The notes beneath the pieces are model-generated. The model worked only from the letters and a program-made list of their open reading frames with translations. It ran no database searches and was not told the origin of the DNA. This document shows, piece after piece, positions 14,564 to 18,301 of a DNA stretch of 18,301 nt. The DNA is from Dehalococcoidia bacterium (GTDB lineage Bacteria > Chloroflexota > Dehalococcoidia > JAUSJJ01), in contig JAUSJJ010000181.1 of the NCBI GenBank assembly GCA_030647705.1, forward strand, positions 1 to 18,301, in the 5' to 3' direction. Positions within the stretch are counted from its first letter, which is position 1. Every line of letters starts with the position of its first letter. A program made the translations under genes and the position numbers.

Positions 14564-14854
14564 ATGAAAGTCTGTATTTATGCTCGGGTACTGGCGGTGA
14601 AGCCCAACTGGTACGATAGATTCATTGTTCCCGAGAAAGAACTCAACCAGCCCAGTATCCACGGTGGCGTCTTCCTGCCTGACATCAAGACCGCTGTGCT
14701 CGAAGGGAAGCCCATCGATGCGATGAATCAGAAGAAGCTTGATAATCAGGCGTCGGGAAGTGTGGAGTTTGGTATCCACATTAGCTATGGAGTCACTACC
14801 AAATGGCATATATTTCCGAGCGTATTTACAAAAACAATAAGCGGTATTACTTAG
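14564..14854 (+). CDS. Hypothetical small protein
   Basis: A 96-aa protein starting 1 nt after the previous stop, with AGGCAATAAA before its ATG. The first residues (MKVCIYARV) look like the start of a serine recombinase, but the Ser of YxRVS is Leu and no resolvase domain follows. The rest (HGGVFLPDIKTAVLEGKPID) is unfamiliar. Its last 52 bases overlap a second frame starting at 14803. It could be intact or could be a frameshifted gene continuing in that second frame. Confidence 0.45.
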   Translation: MKVCIYARVLAVKPNWYDRFIVPEKELNQPSIHGGVFLPDIKTAVLEGKPIDAMNQKKLDNQASGSVEFGIHISYGVTTKWHIFPSVFTKTISGIT

Positions 14855-14931
14855 TGGAAAGTTACCGCGAGAACGGTAAGGTGTCGAAGGAACAAACTTA
14901 TCTTGGTGAGAAGCCACCGTCAATCATTTGA
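14803..14931 (+). CDS. Short basic protein overlapping the previous gene
   Basis: A 42-codon frame, +1 relative to the preceding one, reading MAYISERIYKNNKRYYLVES and then YLGEKPPS. This resembles the short beta-rich segment (YYYLVES...G-K-...YLG) at the start of IS1634-like transposases and of small accessory proteins in mobile elements. It ends where sequence similarity to that segment usually ends, so it may be an independent miniprotein or a broken gene start. The ribosome site is not obvious. Confidence 0.4.
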   Translation: MAYISERIYKNNKRYYLVESYRENGKVSKEQTYLGEKPPSII

Positions 14932-14955
14932 CGGTGAAGACAGCAAGGGAGAATA

Positions 14956-14984
14956 TTGACGAGTGGTGTCATATATGATACCAT
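14956..14984 (+). promoter_or_regulatory. Palindromic promoter/operator of the hicAB-recombinase operon
   Basis: A 20-bp near-perfect palindrome (14964-14983, one mismatched pair) with half-site TGGTRTCATA lies between TTGACG (14956-14961) and TACCAT (14979-14984), 17 bp apart. Toxin-antitoxin operons are typically repressed by their antitoxin at such palindromes, so the HicB ribbon-helix-helix domain is the natural candidate ligand. Confidence 0.5.
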
Positions 14985-15039
14985 AGCCTCGGGGTCGTAA
15001 AGAACCCTGAGAAGAAACGGAAGAGAAAAGGAGGAGAAT

Positions 15040-15108
15040 ATGTTCAGGAGGTTGGTCTACAATGTCCAAAGACAAGAAAACTCTGGAGGCAATCCGGCGG
15101 AATCCTAG
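15040..15108 (+). CDS. Possible 22-codon leader peptide overlapping hicA
   Basis: ATG at 15040 has the best ribosome site in the area (AAAGGAGGAG, about 3-5 nt away) and opens a 22-codon frame ending at 15108. It is out of frame with hicA and runs over its start. The weaker AGGAGG inside this frame (15046-15051) serves hicA from 10 nt. Translation of the leader could limit HicA production. It may also be an accidental frame. Confidence 0.3.
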   Translation: MFRRLVYNVQRQENSGGNPAES

Positions 15109-15286
15109 AAATTTTGCTTTGCGCGACTTTGAAGCACTGATAAAACGGTACGGCTACATCGAAGAAGGAGCGAAGCATCCGAAGGCTATTATAGGAACGC
15201 GTACGATGCCTTACAAAAGGGAAAATCCAGTCAAATCTTGCTATGTAAAGGAATTAGCGGAAATCATAGAAGAGCAAGATTCATAA
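15062..15286 (+). CDS. hicA: HicA-like mRNA interferase toxin
   Basis: A 74-aa basic protein with the double-stranded-RNA-binding-like layout of HicA. RNPRNFALRDFEALIKRYGY is the first helix, GAKHPKAI carries His39 at the position of the catalytic His of the usual GSHH motif, then TMPYKRENPVKSCYVKE and a final helix. HicA cleaves mRNA and is neutralised by HicB. The length matches the family, but sequence similarity is loose and the second His of GSHH is absent. The identification leans on the adjacent HicB, 35 bp downstream. The operon order toxin-antitoxin is the common one. Confidence 0.72.
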   Translation: MSKDKKTLEAIRRNPRNFALRDFEALIKRYGYIEEGAKHPKAIIGTRTMPYKRENPVKSCYVKELAEIIEEQDS

Positions 15287-15321
15287 CTGGCTAGAGATTA
15301 CGATGGAGATGGAGATTAACA

Positions 15322-15753
15322 ATGGTAATCAAAGGCAATATAGAAAAAGAATTAGAAGACTATGCTAGCTTACCCTATAATGTAATAGTTGAGCAGTGGG
15401 ATGACGGTGATGGTCCATATTGGGTTGCCAGGATTGCGGAGCTTCCTCATTGTCTAATACACGCAGATACACCTGAGGAAGCCGTAAAAGAGATTCAGGA
15501 AGTCAAAATGGATTGGATAAAGTCCAATCTGGAAAGAGGGCTTCCTATTCCTGAACCAAGACCGCGCAAATATAGCGGGCAAATTAGGCTCAGGATTTCG
15601 CCTTCACTTCATAGATTACTTACATATAGGGCTGAAACGGAAGGAATGAGCCTAAATCAATATATGGCTACGTCACTGTCAATGTCAGTTGGTATAACCA
15701 AAGAACCGGCTCATTTGGGAAAGGTGAGAAAGGGAAATCTAAAAAAGGGGTAA
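15322..15753 (+). CDS. hicB: HicB-family antitoxin
   Basis: A 143-aa protein with two parts. Residues ~10-75 (VIVEQWDDGDGPYWVARIAE, then LPHCLIHADTPEEAVKE) form the partial RNase-H-like HicB fold that binds the toxin. Residues ~90-125 (IRLRISPSLHRLLTYRAE, then GMSLNQYMATSLS) form a ribbon-helix-helix DNA-binding domain. It should inhibit HicA and repress the operon at the palindrome near 14964. GGAG lies 7 nt before the ATG. The recombinase ATG follows 4 nt after its stop, so the toxin pair and the recombinase share a transcript, which would tie maintenance to the integration machinery. Confidence 0.88.
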   Translation: MVIKGNIEKELEDYASLPYNVIVEQWDDGDGPYWVARIAELPHCLIHADTPEEAVKEIQEVKMDWIKSNLERGLPIPEPRPRKYSGQIRLRISPSLHRLLTYRAETEGMSLNQYMATSLSMSVGITKEPAHLGKVRKGNLKKG

Positions 15754-15756
15754 AGT

Positions 15757-17322
15757 ATGACGCGCGCAGATATCTATTGCCGGGTAAGCACAGAAAATCA
15801 AGAGACCGAAGGCACGAGCCTACAAACACAGCTTGAGGCTTGCATGAAATACAGACAGAGCAAGGGGTATGACGTGGCCTACTGCTTCAGTGAAACATAT
15901 AGCGGGCTTTCTCTTGAACGGCCAGAGTTGGACAAGCTTAGGGAACTGGTGAGGAATGAACAAATTGACGTGCTGGTGGTTTACTGCCTTGACCGGCTAT
16001 CGCGTAATGCTACCCATGGCGTCATACTTCGAGACGAGCTTGATAAATACAACGTTAAGCTTGAATCTGTTACCGAGGATATAGACAAAACGCCGTTAGG
16101 TGAGGCAATCACTTATCTAAGAGGGACATTCTCGCAAATAGAAGCTGAAAAGATACGTGAGCGCACAATGCGCGGGAAGAAAGCCAGGGCCAGACAAGGG
16201 CGAATGTCCGGTAGTTTTCATACCACCTACGGCTACGACTACATACCCGTAAGCCAAGAGAATGGTGGGCGGCGGGTCATAAACGAAACTGAGTCGTCCT
16301 GGGTAAACCAGATATACCAATGGCTAGTCAATGATGGGCTTACTACGGGCGTTATCAGAAACAGGCTTGAGGCGTTAAGCGTGCCTAGTAAAAAGGGTAA
16401 GCATTGGACTAAGGTTTCTATTATGTCTATCCTTAAAAACCCTGCCTACACCGGGAAGACCTATGCTTTCACCTGCAGCATGAAGCGTAAGCCACGCCGT
16501 AAGCCTGTGGACGAATGGATAGAGATACCAGGCGCTACGCCGGCTATTATCAGTCAAGAGCTATTTGACGCAGCACAAAAGCAGCTACAGGTAAACAGGG
16601 CTAAAGCTACCAGGAATAACACGACTAATCAATATCTACTGCGCGGGCATACCAAGTGCCGGCAATGCGGGCGGGCATATGTAGGTGGTGTCACTAATAA
16701 AAGGGCAGACGGAAGCCATGGAAGGCTTTATCGCTGCCTGGGTAAGTGGAAGGAACGCTCACCCATTGAACTTTGCCATAACAGGTATTGGAATGCCGAT
16801 AAGCTGGAGGCTATGGTATGGGGCAAGCTGGTGGAGTATCTAAGCGACCGTGACCTCATAATCAATGAGCTTGAGAAGCAGCGCAATGATGCGGGACAGT
16901 TAGGGGTATATGAAGCGGAACTGGAACGCATAGAGCGCCAATTAAGAGCGTTAGACCGCGAGCAGCATCAATTATTGCAGTGGGCCTTAAAGGGCTTCCC
17001 TGAAAGCCAAGTTATCAGCGAGAATCAGCGACTAACTAAGGCAAAGGAAACGCTAAAGGTACAAAAGACCGAGCTAGAGGCTCAGCTTAAAGCAAGCCAG
17101 GACGCCGTTATCAATATACCTAAGTTAGAGGGCTTTATCCGGGATATGCAGGACAAGTTACCTTTACTCGACTTTGAAGGTAAGCGTCTAGCCTTAGAAA
17201 TGCTAGGTATCATGATATGGCTTGATGGTGAGACTGTAGAAATCACCGGCACGATAGACACCGAAAGCGTTGTTATAGTGGATATGCCATTGAGGCAGCA
17301 CTGGCTGATATTGCTTCTTTGA
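15757..17322 (+). CDS. Large serine recombinase (integrase) of the element
   Basis: A 521-aa large serine recombinase. The resolvase domain starts IYCRVSTENQ, with catalytic Ser11 and Arg9, followed by SLQTQLEACMKYRQSKGYDV and the LDRLSRN segment with the second arginines. The recombinase domain spans about 155-270 (TTYGYDYIP, then NPAYTGK). The zinc ribbon is Cys301-x2-Cys304 with Cys327 and Cys340. A long coiled coil (about 375-450) is the usual directionality module. It inserts circular DNA into a short attB site. The ribosome site AAGGGG lies inside the end of hicB. The last ~10 residues are read from the antisense strand of radC, so this C-terminus exists only in the integrated form. Confidence 0.92.
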   Translation: MTRADIYCRVSTENQETEGTSLQTQLEACMKYRQSKGYDVAYCFSETYSGLSLERPELDKLRELVRNEQIDVLVVYCLDRLSRNATHGVILRDELDKYNVKLESVTEDIDKTPLGEAITYLRGTFSQIEAEKIRERTMRGKKARARQGRMSGSFHTTYGYDYIPVSQENGGRRVINETESSWVNQIYQWLVNDGLTTGVIRNRLEALSVPSKKGKHWTKVSIMSILKNPAYTGKTYAFTCSMKRKPRRKPVDEWIEIPGATPAIISQELFDAAQKQLQVNRAKATRNNTTNQYLLRGHTKCRQCGRAYVGGVTNKRADGSHGRLYRCLGKWKERSPIELCHNRYWNADKLEAMVWGKLVEYLSDRDLIINELEKQRNDAGQLGVYEAELERIERQLRALDREQHQLLQWALKGFPESQVISENQRLTKAKETLKVQKTELEAQLKASQDAVINIPKLEGFIRDMQDKLPLLDFEGKRLALEMLGIMIWLDGETVEITGTIDTESVVIVDMPLRQHWLILLL

Positions 17323-17830
17323 AGACCTCCCGGGGATGAACGATGCTGCTATCCAGGCTACCCACCGAAATCTCCGAGGTTTTTATGAGCTGTCCTCTCG
17401 TATCCAGCAAAAGCGCCAGAAAATACTCCTTCTTTTTACCCCTTAACTTACCCCACACCAAACTCACCACTTCGTCAGGGGTCTTCACCGATAGCTTTTT
17501 ACCCGTTTCGGAATAACCCTCCAAACGGTTGGATAGCTCAAAAGCGGCCTTAATCTGGCAAGCCTTAGCCGGACCGATACCCTTTACCTGGCTAAGCTCC
17601 TCTACCGAAGCACCAGCCAGTCCTTTAAGGTCACCGAACCGGCTGAGTAATCTCTGCACTGTTACCGTTACCGACTCGCCGGCAACACCCCGACCTAAAA
17701 TCACAGCCAGAAGCTCCGGCACAGAGAGGGCTTCGACCCCAAACCTCTGTAGCCTCTCCCGGGGTCGTTCCGAAACCGGTAAGTCATGTATAGTAAATGA
17801 AGCCGACTTTTGGGGTAAAGACTTTGTCAT
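17273..17830 (-). pseudogene. radC: radC, truncated by element insertion
   Basis: The 5' ~180 codons of a RadC/UPF0758 gene. The N-terminal domain (SVPELLAVILGRG), the helix-hairpin-helix (SQVKGIGPAKACQIKAAFEL) and the beginning of the JPN/JAB domain (EYFLALLLDTRGQL and GSLDSSIVHPREVFKEAI) are intact. The metal-binding HNHPSGDPTPS segment and the rest of the JAB domain are missing; five element-encoded residues and a stop replace them. RadC proteins are normally ~225 aa, and this one is 185. The product has lost its presumed active site. Its function is uncertain even when intact. No strong ribosome site is seen before the ATG at 17830. Confidence 0.88.
17282..17302. other. Element-radC junction (attR/attL-type site)
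   Basis: Read on the minus strand, RadC homology (FKEAISASAAS) stops at 17291, and MAYPL plus a stop follow from element sequence in 17273-17290. The crossover must therefore lie at or near 17290-17302. The exact core dinucleotide cannot be fixed without the partner junction or an uninterrupted radC. Confidence 0.65.
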
Positions 17831-17895
17831 GTTAGTCTAGTTTAGCCGAAAAGGAACACCATTAGCAACGACCCATCGCCCGGCATACATTACCT

Positions 17896-18301
17896 TCATT
17901 TCTTGAACCAACGGCGAGGGCGACGCACGATTTTACCCAGCCACGGCAGCCGAGCCAGCAGAAATAAAAGCACGATAGCAGCATAGAGGTAAGGCTCACG
18001 CCGTCCCGCTTTCACCAGCAATAAAAAATGAGTCACCGCCAATAAAGCCGCCGGATAGACTAACCAGTGCAGGTGCTGCCAGTTTTTACCCAGCCGTTGC
18101 CGCCATACTTTAGTGGATGTTATCGCCAGAGGTAACAAGCTCAGAAAAGCAGCAAAACCCAGAAAGATATAATATTTCTTGGGCAGGTCCTTCTGCAGTA
18201 AACCCAGGTCAAAACCATAATCAATACCGATAAAGTTCAACAGGTGCAGGCTGGCATAGGCGAAGGCATAAAGTCCTAAAAGACGGCGTAGCCTGAGCAC
18301 C
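17896..18301 (-). CDS. msrQ: MsrQ-like heme-binding membrane subunit (5' end outside window)
   Basis: The frame is open to the right edge; the GTG at 18300 is likely an internal valine. The visible ~134 residues contain several hydrophobic helices and end in a basic tail (RRPRRWFKK). The motifs LLGLYAFAYASLHL, LPLAITSTKVWRQRLGKNWQ and LHWLVYPAALLAVTHF carry the His residues that ligate heme in the ferric-reductase-like MsrQ/YedZ family. MsrQ passes electrons from quinones to the periplasmic or exported methionine sulfoxide reductase MsrP; msrP would be expected upstream, beyond the edge. It is 66 bp from radC on the same strand. Confidence 0.85.
   Translation of the reverse strand, partial: VLRLRRLLGLYAFAYASLHLLNFIGIDYGFDLGLLQKDLPKKYYIFLGFAAFLSLLPLAITSTKVWRQRLGKNWQHLHWLVYPAALLAVTHFLLLVKAGRREPYLYAAIVLLFLLARLPWLGKIVRRPRRWFKK

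Larger units (their letters stand above)
9726..17302. mobile_element. Integrated primase/serine-recombinase element; right end in radC, left end undefined
   Basis: A primase-ATPase, small unknown cargo genes, a HicA/HicB pair and a large serine recombinase run in one direction up to a junction inside radC. Serine recombinases usually sit beside their attachment site, and the match of radC protein sequence ends exactly here. No terminase, capsid, portal or conjugation gene is visible, so it resembles a mobilisable or satellite-type element more than a phage. The left limit given is only where the coherent block begins. The other half of radC is not found in the window, so the real left end may lie further left or be lost. 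Confidence 0.55.

Noticed and set aside
14564..14600. A second serine recombinase suggested by the MKVCIYARV start.
   Set aside because: The catalytic serine position is Leu and no resolvase motifs follow; only nine residues resemble the family.

Overview
The window looks like an accessory region of an anaerobic bacterial chromosome. The closing MsrQ-like and RadC-like genes, the base composition near the middle of the range, and the primase/serine-recombinase element with tiny coupled genes remind me of Chloroflexota (Dehalococcoidia-like). That assignment is family resemblance only and low confidence. No complete tRNA, rRNA, CRISPR array or intact insertion sequence is visible.

Region 1 (1-5251) is a compact defence island on the + strand. 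It holds the 3' end of a modification methyltransferase-like protein, a small companion protein overlapping it by 1 nt, a solitary TIR-like (MTH538/ThsB-type) protein, and a two-gene unit with its own promoter. In that unit an 857-aa protein fuses a GHKL (MutL/MORC-like) ATPase to a PD-(D/E)XK nuclease, and its stop codon overlaps the start of a SPPY-type DNA methyltransferase. This reads as an ATP-dependent restriction-modification system of the paraMORC kind.

Region 2 (5252-9725) is a patchwork of small modules separated by scars. It has a decayed 3' half of a tRNA-Lys gene, an NYN-domain RNase-like gene with a strong promoter inside an inverted repeat and a UUCG-capped leader hairpin, a remnant of a dual-specificity phosphatase, an unrecognised gene divergent from an XRE regulator, and a convergent pair: a single C2H2 zinc-finger protein facing a Cas4-like nuclease. 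Each gene of that pair is preceded by an array of short repeats with about 11-bp spacing; the second array runs into a perfect 26-bp palindrome.

Region 3 (about 9726-17302) is an integrated mobile element: a divergently transcribed HTH-like gene, a tiny gene coupled to an 819-aa CHC2-TOPRIM primase/ATPase, several unknown cargo genes, a HicA/HicB toxin-antitoxin pair behind a palindromic promoter, and a large serine recombinase. The recombinase lies at the right end, and the element has cut radC inside its JAB domain, so the last codons of the recombinase are read antisense from radC sequence. The other radC half is not visible, so the left end of the element lies outside the window or has been lost.

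Region 4 (17303-18301) is host backbone: the 5' part of radC and a partial msrQ, both on the minus strand.
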